This document shows, in pieces, positions 9,365 through 17,001 of a DNA stretch of 49,552 nucleotides. The notes beneath the pieces were generated by a model that saw nothing but the letters and a program-made list of their open reading frames with translations, was not told the origin of the DNA and ran no database searches. The number at the start of each line of letters is the position of its first letter. The stretch's first letter is position 1. Position numbers and translations under genes: made by a program. Source of the stretch: Mesorhizobium plurifarium (GTDB lineage Bacteria; Pseudomonadota; Alphaproteobacteria; Rhizobiales; Rhizobiaceae); assembly GCA_000824785.1 (NCBI GenBank), contig CCNB01000009.1:10008-59559 (forward strand), read 5' to 3'.

Positions 9365-9389
9365 GTTTGGTGTATTTAATATAGCAAAC
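9365..9389. promoter_or_regulatory. 25-bp imperfect palindrome at the promoter region of the second sugar operon
   Basis: GTTTGGTGTATT-T-AATATAGCAAAC is symmetric at 10 of 12 positions about the T at 9377. It lies between the ROK regulator start (9230) and the fused ATPase-permease start (9420), 31 nt before the latter. The AT-rich centre could supply a -10 box (TATAGC at 9380-9385, with TTGCGG at 9359-9364 as a poor -35). It is a good candidate operator for the adjacent regulator. It is not obviously the same sequence as the palindrome at 254-290. Confidence 0.55.
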
Positions 9390-9419
9390 TGAAAAAATAA
9401 CTACGACCAGGGAGGAAAC

Positions 9420-11978
9420 GTGCTGCAGCAAGGCGCGCTTGGCGAAGCCGTCGCGACGGCGGCAAGGGCACCAGTGGCGCTGATCGGCGCCACCAAGGCC
9501 TTTGGCGGCACCGTCGCGCTGAAGGATGTTTCCTTCGACCTGCGTTCGGGCGAGGTGCTGGCGCTGCTTGGCGAGAACGGCGCCGGCAAGAGCACCTGCG
9601 TGAAGCTGCTCGCCGGGGTGTATTCACCGACCGACGGCCATGTCGAGGTCGACGGCAAACCGGCCGCCTTTCGCTCGCCACACGACGCTCAAGCCGCCGG
9701 CATCGCGGTCATGCACCAGCATCCCGGCCTGTTTCCCGACCTGTCGGTGGCGGAAAACATCTATCTCGGCCACATGCCGCGCGACCGTTTCGGCGGCATC
9801 GACAATGCCGCCATGCTTGTCGGCGCCAGGAAGGTGCTGGCGACCGTTGGCCTTGCGGTGCCGGCCGACACCAGGCTTGGCGCCTTGCGCACCTCCGAAC
9901 AGCAGTTGGTCGAGATCGCCCGCGCGCTCTCGCTCGACGCGCGCGTGCTGATCATGGACGAACCGACCGCGGCGCTCTCGCAGCGCGAGGTGGAGCGGCT
10001 TTTCGCCGTCGTCGCCGATCTCAAGGCGCACGGCGTGGCGATGATGTTCGTCGGCCATCGCATGGACGAGATCTTCCGCATCGCCGACCGCATCGCGGTG
10101 CTGCGCGACGGCCGCCTGGTCGGCGTCAAGCCGAAGGCGGAGCTCGGCCGCACTGCTGCGATCTCCATGATGGTCGGCCGCGAGGTCAGCGATCTCTACC
10201 CGGACCGGCGCGAAAAGCCCGGCGCGCTGGTGCTGGAGGCAAGCGGACTGTCGCGCGCCGGCGCCTTCGCCAATATCGACCTCAAGCTCCATGCCGGCGA
10301 AGTGGTGGGCTTAGGCGGTCTCGTTGGCAGCGGCCGCACCGAGATCGCGCGCGTGCTGTTCGGCATCGACCAGCTTGACGCTGGCCAGATCCTCATCGAC
10401 GGCAGGCCGGTGCGTTTCGCCTCGGCGCGCGACGCTATGGACGCGCGCATCGCCTATGTCTCGGAAGACCGCATGGGCCAGAGCCTGGTGATGGATTTCG
10501 GCGTTCTCGATAACGCCGTGCTGCCGGTGCTGGACAAGGCATCTCGCTTCGGCCTCTACGGCGCCGACCGCGCCGTCGGCCTCGTTGCCGATTGGCTGAA
10601 GCGCATGAAGTTGCGCTTCGCCGGCTACGGCCAGCCGGTCAAGGAACTGTCCGGCGGCAACCAACAGAAGGTGGTGCTGGCCAAATGGCTGCGCACCGAG
10701 CCGCGTGTGCTCATCCTCGACGAGCCGACGCAAGGCATCGACGTCGGCACCAAGGCTGAGGTGCATGCCATGATCGCCGATCTTGCCGCGCAAGGCATGG
10801 CGATCCTGCTGATCTCTTCCGAAATGCCGGAGCTTATCGGCATGTGCGACCGCATCGTCGTCCTGCGCGAGGGCCATCGCACGGCTGAATTCGCGAGCGG
10901 CGAAGCAACCCAGGAAAAAGTGCTCGAGGCCGCGACCCGCACGGTCGAGCAGGCCGGAGCGACGACGCAGACGGAGCAGGCCGCTCTCGAGGAAGCAAGC
11001 AAAGGCCCGGCAAATATCCTCAAGCGCCGCGAGTTCGGCCTGCTCGCCGCGATGCTGGCGGTCGCCGTTCCGGTCACCATCATCAATCCGCGCATGGTCA
11101 GCGCCGCCAATTTGACAGCGGTATCGATGGATGCGGCGTTGCTGGTGGTTGCCGCCCTTGCCCAGATGCTGGTGCTGATCACCCGCAACATCGACCTTTC
11201 CATCGCGTCGGTGATCGGCCTCTCCGCCTATATGGCGGCGAGCATGGTCCAGGCCTATCCCGGCCTCGATATCGCCATTGGCCTTACGACCGCCTGCGCC
11301 GTCGGCACGGTCTGCGGGCTCATCAACGGCCTCGTCGTCACCCGGGGAAAGATCCCGGCGATCGTCGTCACGCTCGCCTCGATGTCGATCTTCCGCGGCT
11401 TCAACTCGATCTGGGCCGCCGGCGACCAGGTGAGCGCCGACGAGGTGACGCAGCGCTGGCTCGACATGACCGGGCTGAAAATCGCTGGTGTCCCCCTGAT
11501 TGTCGCCATCGCGATCCTCATCCTCGGCGCCGGCTATGTGCTGCTCTACCGCACGGCGGTCGGCCGCGAGCTGTTCGCCACCGGCTCCAATCCCGATGGC
11601 GCGCGCCTCATCGGCATTCCGGTCGATCGGCGTATCCTGACGGCCTTCGGCCTGGCTGGGCTGCTCGGCGGCCTGTGCGGCGCGCTCTGGGCCTCGCGCT
11701 ATGCCACCATCGACGCCCGCGTCGCGCTCGGCTTCGAGCTGACGGTGATCGCGTCCGCCGTGGTCGGCGGCGTCGCCATCCGCGGCGGCTCCGGCACGCT
11801 GCTCGGCATCGTGCTCGGCTCGCTGACGCTGCTGGTCATCAAGAACGGGCTGACCCTGGTGCGGGTCGATCCGCTATGGTTGCAGGGCGTGTATGGCCTG
11901 GTGATCCTCGTCGCCATCGGCATCGACACTTTCATCGTGCGGCGCGCCGAGCAGGCCAGACAAGTGAGGATGAGATGA
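9420..11978 (+). CDS. Fused CUT2 sugar ABC transporter: tandem ATPase plus permease
   Basis: An 852-residue polypeptide joining an RbsA/RhaT-type tandem ATPase (about residues 15-515) to an RbsC-type permease (about 530-850). The first cassette has Walker A GENGAGKST (51-59), a degenerate signature around RTSEQQL and Walker B LIMDEP. The second has the usual degenerate Walker A, GLVGSGRTE near 300, and a good signature LSGGNQQ near 410 with LILDEPTQGID. The permease carries ITRNIDLSIAS and GSNPDGARLIGIPV. The components are normally separate proteins. GTG follows a GGGAGGAAAC ribosome site. No frame break is seen, so this appears to be a genuine fusion; its partner is the separate permease overlapping its end by four bases. 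Confidence 0.88.
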   Translation: MLQQGALGEAVATAARAPVALIGATKAFGGTVALKDVSFDLRSGEVLALLGENGAGKSTCVKLLAGVYSPTDGHVEVDGKPAAFRSPHDAQAAGIAVMHQHPGLFPDLSVAENIYLGHMPRDRFGGIDNAAMLVGARKVLATVGLAVPADTRLGALRTSEQQLVEIARALSLDARVLIMDEPTAALSQREVERLFAVVADLKAHGVAMMFVGHRMDEIFRIADRIAVLRDGRLVGVKPKAELGRTAAISMMVGREVSDLYPDRREKPGALVLEASGLSRAGAFANIDLKLHAGEVVGLGGLVGSGRTEIARVLFGIDQLDAGQILIDGRPVRFASARDAMDARIAYVSEDRMGQSLVMDFGVLDNAVLPVLDKASRFGLYGADRAVGLVADWLKRMKLRFAGYGQPVKELSGGNQQKVVLAKWLRTEPRVLILDEPTQGIDVGTKAEVHAMIADLAAQGMAILLISSEMPELIGMCDRIVVLREGHRTAEFASGEATQEKVLEAATRTVEQAGATTQTEQAALEEASKGPANILKRREFGLLAAMLAVAVPVTIINPRMVSAANLTAVSMDAALLVVAALAQMLVLITRNIDLSIASVIGLSAYMAASMVQAYPGLDIAIGLTTACAVGTVCGLINGLVVTRGKIPAIVVTLASMSIFRGFNSIWAAGDQVSADEVTQRWLDMTGLKIAGVPLIVAIAILILGAGYVLLYRTAVGRELFATGSNPDGARLIGIPVDRRILTAFGLAGLLGGLCGALWASRYATIDARVALGFELTVIASAVVGGVAIRGGSGTLLGIVLGSLTLLVIKNGLTLVRVDPLWLQGVYGLVILVAIGIDTFIVRRAEQARQVRMR

Positions 11979-12964
11979 CCAAGTTCCTCCGCTCGATCGA
12001 CTTCTGGGACCTGCTGCTCGCCGCCGCCTGCCTCGCTGTCTTCCTCTACGCCGCGATCTTCGTGCCGAACTTCGTGTCCGGCTTCAACCTCTCGCAGCTT
12101 GCCGCCAGCGCGTCGGAAAAGGCGCTGCTGATCCTGCCGATGACGCTGCTCATCATCTGCCGCGAGATCGACCTTTCGATCGCCTCGGTGCTGGCGCTGA
12201 CCTCGGTGATCTTCGGCCTGATGGTTCAAGCCGGCATGCCGACCTTCGCCGCGATCCCGCTGACGCTCCTCTTCGGCGCGTTGCTTGGCGCCTTCAATGG
12301 CTTTCTGGTGTCGCGCTTAGGCCTGCAGTCGCTGGTGGTAACGCTGGGCACAATGGCGCTCTATCGCGGCATCGGCTACATCCTGCTCGGCACCGGCTCG
12401 GTCAACATCCTGCCGCCCGCGATCGTCGATTTCGGCATAAACAACCTGCCGGGAACGCAGATCCCCTGGACCATCGTGCCCTTCGTGCTGCTGGCGCCGG
12501 TCTTCGCGATCGTCTTGCAGAAGACTGCGACCGGCAAGCGGCTCTATGCACTCGGCGGCAGCCCCGAGGTCGCGCGCTATTCCGGCATCAACACGCGCCG
12601 CATGGTGCTTTCGCTCTTCGTCGTATCGGGCGTCGTCGCGGCCATCGCCGGCATCGTCTACACGGCTCGCCTCGCCAATGCGCGTGCCAACAACGCGCTC
12701 GGCATGGAGCTCGACGTCATCACCATCGTGCTGCTCGGCGGCGTCAGCGTCTTCGGCGGCAAGGGCAAGCTCACCGGCGTCATGCTGGCGCTGGTGCTGA
12801 TCGCCATCATCCGCAACGTGCTCGCGCTCAACCAGATCGGCGGCGACGCGCAAGGGATGATCATCGGCCTGCTCCTGATCGGCTCGCTGCTGGTCGGCAA
12901 TTACTGGCGTTCCCTGGAGGAGCGTCTCTCAAGATCGCGCGCCTTGCGCGAAACCAAGGGGTGA
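11975..12964 (+). CDS. CUT2 sugar ABC transporter permease (RhaQ/LsrD-like)
   Basis: A 329-residue inner-membrane permease with about eight to ten hydrophobic segments. It has the family segment CREIDLSIAS near residue 63 and the cytoplasmic loop GGSPEVARYSGINT near 195. The ATG in the ATGA overlap with the fusion gene is chosen as start; the frame remains open about 300 nt upstream inside the previous gene. With the fused permease it would form a heterodimeric channel, as in rhamnose (RhaPQ) and autoinducer-2 (LsrCD) importers. A strong GGAGGAG ribosome site follows for the binding protein. Confidence 0.88.
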   Translation: MTKFLRSIDFWDLLLAAACLAVFLYAAIFVPNFVSGFNLSQLAASASEKALLILPMTLLIICREIDLSIASVLALTSVIFGLMVQAGMPTFAAIPLTLLFGALLGAFNGFLVSRLGLQSLVVTLGTMALYRGIGYILLGTGSVNILPPAIVDFGINNLPGTQIPWTIVPFVLLAPVFAIVLQKTATGKRLYALGGSPEVARYSGINTRRMVLSLFVVSGVVAAIAGIVYTARLANARANNALGMELDVITIVLLGGVSVFGGKGKLTGVMLALVLIAIIRNVLALNQIGGDAQGMIIGLLLIGSLLVGNYWRSLEERLSRSRALRETKG

Positions 12965-13010
12965 TCTCGGGCCCCTTCCTGCAAGCCCGAATTAAACGGA
13001 GGAGTGTACA

Positions 13011-14012
13011 ATGAAAGCGTTTGGACTAGCCCTGCTCGCATCGACCATTCTGCTTGCCCCTGCCTCGTTGGCTGTTGCCGACGAATGCGCCAAGGAGCCG
13101 GTGACCGTCGGCTTCCTGCCCAAGCTCGACACCGATCCCTATTTCAAAGTCGCCCAACAGGGCGCGGAGGAGGCCGCCAAGGAGATCGGCGGCAAGGCGA
13201 TCCAGGTCGCGCCGTCGCAGGCAACCGCGGAAGCGCAGATCGATTTCATCAACAGCCTCGTCACCCAGAAGGTCGGCGTGATCGCCATCTCGGCCAATGA
13301 CGCCAATGCCGTCGCGCCCGCGCTGAAGCGCGCGGCACAGCAGGGCGTGAAGGTGGTGTCCTACGATTCCGACGTCGCCGGCGACGCGCGTGCGGTCTTC
13401 GCCAACCAGGCCAAGGGCGACAGCCTGGCCGAGATGATGCTGGAAAGCGCGTACAATCTGATGGGCGGCGAGGGTGACTTTGCCATCCTGTCGTCGACGC
13501 CGACGGCCACCAACCAGAACGCCTGGATCGACTTCATGAAGAAGAAGATGGCGGCCGAGCCGAAATTTTCGAAGATGAAGCTGGTGCAGGTCGCCTATGG
13601 CGAGGAGAGCGAGCAGGTCAACCAGCAGCAGGCGCTGGCGCTGGTCCAGGCCTTCCCCGATCTGAAGGCGATCATCGTTCCGGCCGGCATCGGCCTGCCG
13701 GCCGCGGCGCGCGCGCTGGAGGAAGCCGGCCTGATGGGCAAGGTCAAGCTGACCGGCCTGGCGCCGGCGACGCTCATCTCGAAATACATCAAGGACGGCT
13801 CCGCCCAGGACATCTGGTGGAACGTTTCCGATCTCGGCTACCTGACCTACCAGACCGCCCAGGCGCTGGCGCAGTGCAAGATCACCGGCAAGGAAGGCGA
13901 GAAGTTCAAGGCCGGCCGTCTCGGCGAATACACGATCGGCGCGGGCGGCGAGCTGGTGCTCGGCCCAGCCAAGATCGTGACGCCGGAAAACCTGGCCGAG
14001 TTCAAGTTCTGA
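13011..14012 (+). CDS. Sugar ABC transporter substrate-binding protein (RhaS/LsrB-like)
   Basis: A 333-residue periplasmic binding protein with a Sec signal of about 22-24 residues (hydrophobic core LALLASTILLAPASLAV, then ADEC). Mature features typical of the rhamnose/AI-2 branch of type-I binding proteins are PKLDTDPYF near residue 38 and VVSYDSDVAGDAR near 115. It is the last gene of the second importer and is followed by a strong terminator-like hairpin. The resemblance to RhaS and LsrB suggests a deoxy-sugar or related ligand, but the rha kinase, mutarotase and aldolase genes are absent, so I would not name the substrate. Confidence 0.88.
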   Translation: MKAFGLALLASTILLAPASLAVADECAKEPVTVGFLPKLDTDPYFKVAQQGAEEAAKEIGGKAIQVAPSQATAEAQIDFINSLVTQKVGVIAISANDANAVAPALKRAAQQGVKVVSYDSDVAGDARAVFANQAKGDSLAEMMLESAYNLMGGEGDFAILSSTPTATNQNAWIDFMKKKMAAEPKFSKMKLVQVAYGEESEQVNQQQALALVQAFPDLKAIIVPAGIGLPAAARALEEAGLMGKVKLTGLAPATLISKYIKDGSAQDIWWNVSDLGYLTYQTAQALAQCKITGKEGEKFKAGRLGEYTIGAGGELVLGPAKIVTPENLAEFKF

Positions 14013-14023
14013 TCCTTTAAACT

Positions 14024-14057
14024 CGGCGGGCGCGCCAAGCGCCCGCCGTTCTTTTCT
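14024..14057 (+). terminator. Rho-independent terminator after the second importer
   Basis: A perfect 10-bp GC stem, CGGCGGGCGC (14024-14033) with GCGCCCGCCG (14039-14048), and the 5-nt loop GCCAA are followed by TTCTTTTCT. It lies 12 nt past the binding-protein stop. The next gene begins 23 nt after the T-run, so some read-through may feed it. Confidence 0.75.
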
Positions 14058-14079
14058 CGATCGCGCGGACGGTTAGGCA

Positions 14080-14838
14080 ATGAAGATCCTGCTTGCGGGC
14101 GAAACCTTTTCGGCCACGACAACGGTGGCTTCCGGCGCCGAGGTGCTGACGAGCGCCGCCTATGTCAACGGCGCGGTCGCCTTCAACGCCGCTCTGGCCG
14201 CCGAGGGCATTTCGGTCACCCAGATCGGCGGCGAGCGCTGCCCGGCCGAATTCCCTTACGACCTCGAAGCGCTTGCTCCCTATCGTGCGGTGGTGATCTC
14301 CGACGTCGGCGCGCTGAGCCTGCTGGTCACGCCCGAGGCGCGCGCCGGCCGCGTCGGCGTCAATCGCCTCGAGCTGCTGAAAGCCTATGTCGAGGGCGGC
14401 GGCGGGCTGATGCTTGCCGGCGGCTATATGGGCTTCCAGGGCATGTTCGGCACCGCGCGCTTCCACGACACGCCGGTGGAGGATGTTCTGCCGGTACGCT
14501 GCCTGCCTTTCAGCGATGGGCTGGAAGTGCCGCAGGGGTTGCAGGCCACCATTCTGCAGACGTCGCATCCGATCCTTGCCGGCATCGAGGGACCGCTGCC
14601 GCCGGTCCTCGGCATGAACAAGACCGACTTCCGCCGCGACGGCTCCTCCCGGCTGCTCGCCTCCTGCCACTATCGCGGCGCGGACTGGCCGCTGCTTTCC
14701 GTGCGCGAGCTTGGCAAGGGCCGGACCGCCGCCTGGACGACCGACATCGGCCCGCACTGGCTGTCGCAGGATTTCCTGGCATGGCCGCTTTACGGCCGGC
14801 TGATGGGCAACATCATCCGCTGGATTGCGGGCGACTGA
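14080..14838 (+). CDS. GATase1-like (ThuA-superfamily-like) protein, function unknown
   Basis: A 252-residue protein resembling the class-I glutamine-amidotransferase-like fold family (GATase1_like, formerly DUF1355), related to ThuA-type proteins found in trehalose and keto-sugar utilisation. Visible features are an N-terminal MKILLAGE strand, VVISDVGALSL near residue 70 and the glycine-rich GGGGLMLAGGYMGF near 107-120. In true amidotransferases a nucleophilic Cys sits in that elbow; here the position reads AGGYMGF and has no Cys, so amidotransferase chemistry is unlikely. HPILAGI in the C-terminal half is common in these proteins. It follows the importer terminator on the same strand and precedes a kinase, so a sugar-related role is inferred. 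Confidence 0.65.
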   Translation: MKILLAGETFSATTTVASGAEVLTSAAYVNGAVAFNAALAAEGISVTQIGGERCPAEFPYDLEALAPYRAVVISDVGALSLLVTPEARAGRVGVNRLELLKAYVEGGGGLMLAGGYMGFQGMFGTARFHDTPVEDVLPVRCLPFSDGLEVPQGLQATILQTSHPILAGIEGPLPPVLGMNKTDFRRDGSSRLLASCHYRGADWPLLSVRELGKGRTAAWTTDIGPHWLSQDFLAWPLYGRLMGNIIRWIAGD

Positions 14839-14847
14839 CCTCACCGC

Positions 14848-14941
14848 TTTGACCAGCGCCGCCGCCCGACGCGGGCGCATCGCCGAGTTGACCGCCTTGG
14901 CAAGGCAGCGCTGGTCAAACCCTTTCCGTTTTTGCAAACGG
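14848..14941. other. Multi-hairpin structured intergenic element upstream of the kinase gene
   Basis: TTTGACCAGCGC (14848-14859) pairs perfectly with GCGCTGGTCAAA (14908-14919). Within it CGCCCG/CGGGCG (14863-14877) and GCCTT/AAGGC (14894-14906) form two further hairpins, giving a three-way-junction shape. Immediately after, CCGTTT/AAACGG (14926-14941) forms a fourth hairpin ending 25 nt before the kinase ATG. It could be a 5' leader, a processed RNA or a mobile palindromic repeat. Sequence alone does not decide. Confidence 0.5.
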
Positions 14942-14966
14942 CCAAGAACCCGAGGACCGACCGACC

Positions 14967-15584
14967 ATGAGCGACTGGAACGATCTCGTCTCGCGCATCC
15001 TGGCGACCGAAGCTGGCGGCGCACGCACCATGATCGCCATCGCCGGGCCGCCCGCCGCTGGCAAATCGTCCATCTCGGAACGGCTGCAGGCGGAGCTCGT
15101 CGCCGAAGGCGCCGAAATCCTGCCGATGGACGGCTTCCACTATGACAATGCGGTGCTCGACCAGCTCGGTCTGCGCCAGCGCAAGGGCGCGCCGCAGACC
15201 TTCGACTTCGACAATTTCGAGCTGACCTTGCGACGCGTGCGAGACACCGCGCAAAGCGTCGCCGTGCCGACTTTCGATCGCCCGCTCGACCTGTCGCGCG
15301 CCGGCGCAAGGCTGATCGCGCCAACGACCCGCTATGTCATCGTCGAGGGCAATTACCTTTTGCTCGACCGTGCGCCATGGTCCGGCCTCGCCCGCCTGTT
15401 CGACCTGTCGGTCTTCCTAACCGCGCCGCGCGCCGAGCTCGAACGAAGGCTGCTGCAGCGCTGGACGGACCTGAGCTATCCGGATGAATACGCGGTCGCC
15501 AAGGTTCGCGGCAACGACCTGCCCAATGTCGACCTCGTGCTGGAACACAGCATGCCGGCGGATGTGACGTGGGAGTCTGGGTGA
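14967..15584 (+). CDS. P-loop nucleoside/sugar kinase family protein, FrcK-like
   Basis: A 205-residue cytoplasmic kinase of the uridine kinase/phosphoribulokinase/pantothenate kinase superfamily. Walker A GPPAAGKSS is at 27-35, the acceptor-site segment MDGFHYDN near 52, and RKGAPQTFDF near 73 is characteristic of the branch that includes FrcK, the kinase in the rhizobial fructose-uptake operon. A hydrophobic strand with Glu (VIVEGNYLL) follows near 130. The ATG has GAGGA about ten bases upstream. Its place after a CUT2 importer is like that of frcK, supporting a sugar- or nucleoside-kinase role for the imported compound; the substrate is not determined. Confidence 0.78.
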   Translation: MSDWNDLVSRILATEAGGARTMIAIAGPPAAGKSSISERLQAELVAEGAEILPMDGFHYDNAVLDQLGLRQRKGAPQTFDFDNFELTLRRVRDTAQSVAVPTFDRPLDLSRAGARLIAPTTRYVIVEGNYLLLDRAPWSGLARLFDLSVFLTAPRAELERRLLQRWTDLSYPDEYAVAKVRGNDLPNVDLVLEHSMPADVTWESG

Positions 15585-15728
15585 AGAACTGAAATTCAAG
15601 ATAATACATGTTTCTGTTGGAGCGCGACCGCGTGCCTTGCATTTATTCTGTCCCGGTAGGAAAAGACGATCAGTATGAAGTTGTTGGGCGCGGCTGCGGC
15701 TCAAGCTGCTTGAAAAAAGAGCGACGGT

Positions 15729-16262
15729 GTGACGGGCGAGGAAATACTCGCAATCATGCAAACTGCTTATGGCGCCCAAAAGGCGGCCGTAGGTGCTTTG
15801 GATTGGAAAGCGGATAAACAGCGAGAGAGATACCTTCGGATACCAGTTGCCTGTGATTGCTGGCCGGGCAACATTACCGGAGTTTCAATTGTCGGGACGG
15901 CATGGACGGATGAGCCGGACGAACGAGTTTCGTTTCAACTGATTATCGACATAGCAGGCCAAGATTATCGAATAGCTCGGGTGGACTGGCGACCACGTCA
16001 ACCCCATACAAACAAGGTCGGCCCACCGGATTTGAAGGGTCTGACGTCGATGACGAGCATCCACGATTTTCAAGAGAATGCAGAGCTCGGTCTTGAGCAA
16101 ATGCAAGCCGGCAACCTTCCGATAGCCAAAAAAATTGATCCTGAGCCCGGTAATTTTACCGAACTTTTGGCATATATCGGTGATACCTTCAAACTTGAGA
16201 ATGCTCTTGAGATACCGGTTCCACCATGGGCGCCACAACTGAACTTAGACCCGGTCCCCTGA
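15729..16262 (+). CDS. Hypothetical protein, first gene of a low-GC two-gene cassette
   Basis: A 177-residue soluble protein, starting at GTG, with no signal or membrane segment. I do not recognise it firmly. The central part (FQLIIDIAGQDYRIARVD, then PHTNKVGPPDLKG and SIHDF) faintly resembles small DUF6978-type proteins, which have a beta-rich core with a histidine-bearing loop; this is a weak impression. Base composition is visibly less GC-rich than the flanking sugar genes and codon use differs (many AAA, ATA, GAT), which suggests separate ancestry. Its last 37 bases overlap the start of the next gene in another frame, so the two are almost certainly expressed together. Confidence 0.6.
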   Translation: MTGEEILAIMQTAYGAQKAAVGALDWKADKQRERYLRIPVACDCWPGNITGVSIVGTAWTDEPDERVSFQLIIDIAGQDYRIARVDWRPRQPHTNKVGPPDLKGLTSMTSIHDFQENAELGLEQMQAGNLPIAKKIDPEPGNFTELLAYIGDTFKLENALEIPVPPWAPQLNLDPVP

Positions 16263-16993
16263 CGAAATACGGCTATCTTGAAAAGATAGCTGGTGACTTG
16301 GTGAGGCTACGCCACTCGCCGAGAGGGGGAATCATTACGGTGCCTGTGTTGTTCCCGTCAGGCTCTCACGTCACAATCTTGGTTAGCTTTAACGGTGAGC
16401 GATGCCTTATTTCGGACGATGGCTCGGCCTTCGCCGAGGCGGATATGATGGGGGCTTCGGAAATATTCAGGCGTATCGCCCGGTCCGTCGCCAGCGAAGT
16501 GGGTGTAAAGTTCAATAGCTTTGAGATTTTTGAAGCTGAAGTAGGCGCCGAAACGGCAACCGGGATGGTTGCGATAATTGCTGATACCGCTCGACGGGCC
16601 GTCGAGTTAACCGCAGAACGCTTGGCCAAGCGCCTCGAGGTTGAGGCGAGAACATCCGTCGTCGACAAGCTAATATCTGTTTTTGGGAAGAGTCACGTCA
16701 GTATCGATGCTGCTATCTCTGGAGCTTCGGCTCATGGTTGGGTAGTTGACGCATTGGTGCGCACCTCAAGTGCCACGATAGCGGTAGAAACCGTAACTCC
16801 ATCACCAACATCAGTATCATCCGCCTACGTAAAGCTTGATGACATTCGCAGGCTTGAGAGCGCCCCTCGGACGGTAGCAGCACTCAGGAATCGAACGGCC
16901 TTCGGCTCGGATCAACTGCTTATTCTAGGACGAACAGCTCGGCTGATCGACCTAGCAGCGACATCGCACGAATACGAACGATTAGCTGCTTAA
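16226..16993 (+). CDS. DUF1828-like domain protein of unknown function
   Basis: A 255-residue soluble protein. The N-terminal 100 residues match what I recall of DUF1828: a TVPVLFPSG strand, then LISDDGSAFAEADMMG (about residues 52-67), where the SDDG turn is the hallmark. The C-terminal half (WVVDALVRTSSATIAVETV and the following helix YVKLDDIRRLE) resembles the DUF1829 part often joined to it and has a D...E pattern faintly like a degenerate PD-(D/E)XK core. DUF1828/1829 proteins occur in prophages and accessory regions without established function. The ATG lies inside the upstream gene. GC is low relative to neighbours. It ends 8 nt before the convergent SDR gene. Confidence 0.6.
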   Translation: MGATTELRPGPLTKYGYLEKIAGDLVRLRHSPRGGIITVPVLFPSGSHVTILVSFNGERCLISDDGSAFAEADMMGASEIFRRIARSVASEVGVKFNSFEIFEAEVGAETATGMVAIIADTARRAVELTAERLAKRLEVEARTSVVDKLISVFGKSHVSIDAAISGASAHGWVVDALVRTSSATIAVETVTPSPTSVSSAYVKLDDIRRLESAPRTVAALRNRTAFGSDQLLILGRTARLIDLAATSHEYERLAA

Positions 16994-17001
16994 CTCGGCC
17001 T

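Noticed and set aside
14890..14912. Minus-strand stem-loop resembling a tRNA-Gly (GCC) anticodon arm (5-bp stem, loop TTGCCAA)
   Set aside because: No T-loop consensus, no D arm and no 7-bp acceptor stem with a matching 3' end are present around it; the surrounding pairing fits a multi-hairpin element instead.
14017..15324. 435-residue minus-strand open frame across the GATase-like and kinase genes
   Set aside because: Arginine-rich antisense frame produced by high GC; both sense-strand genes have clear family motifs.
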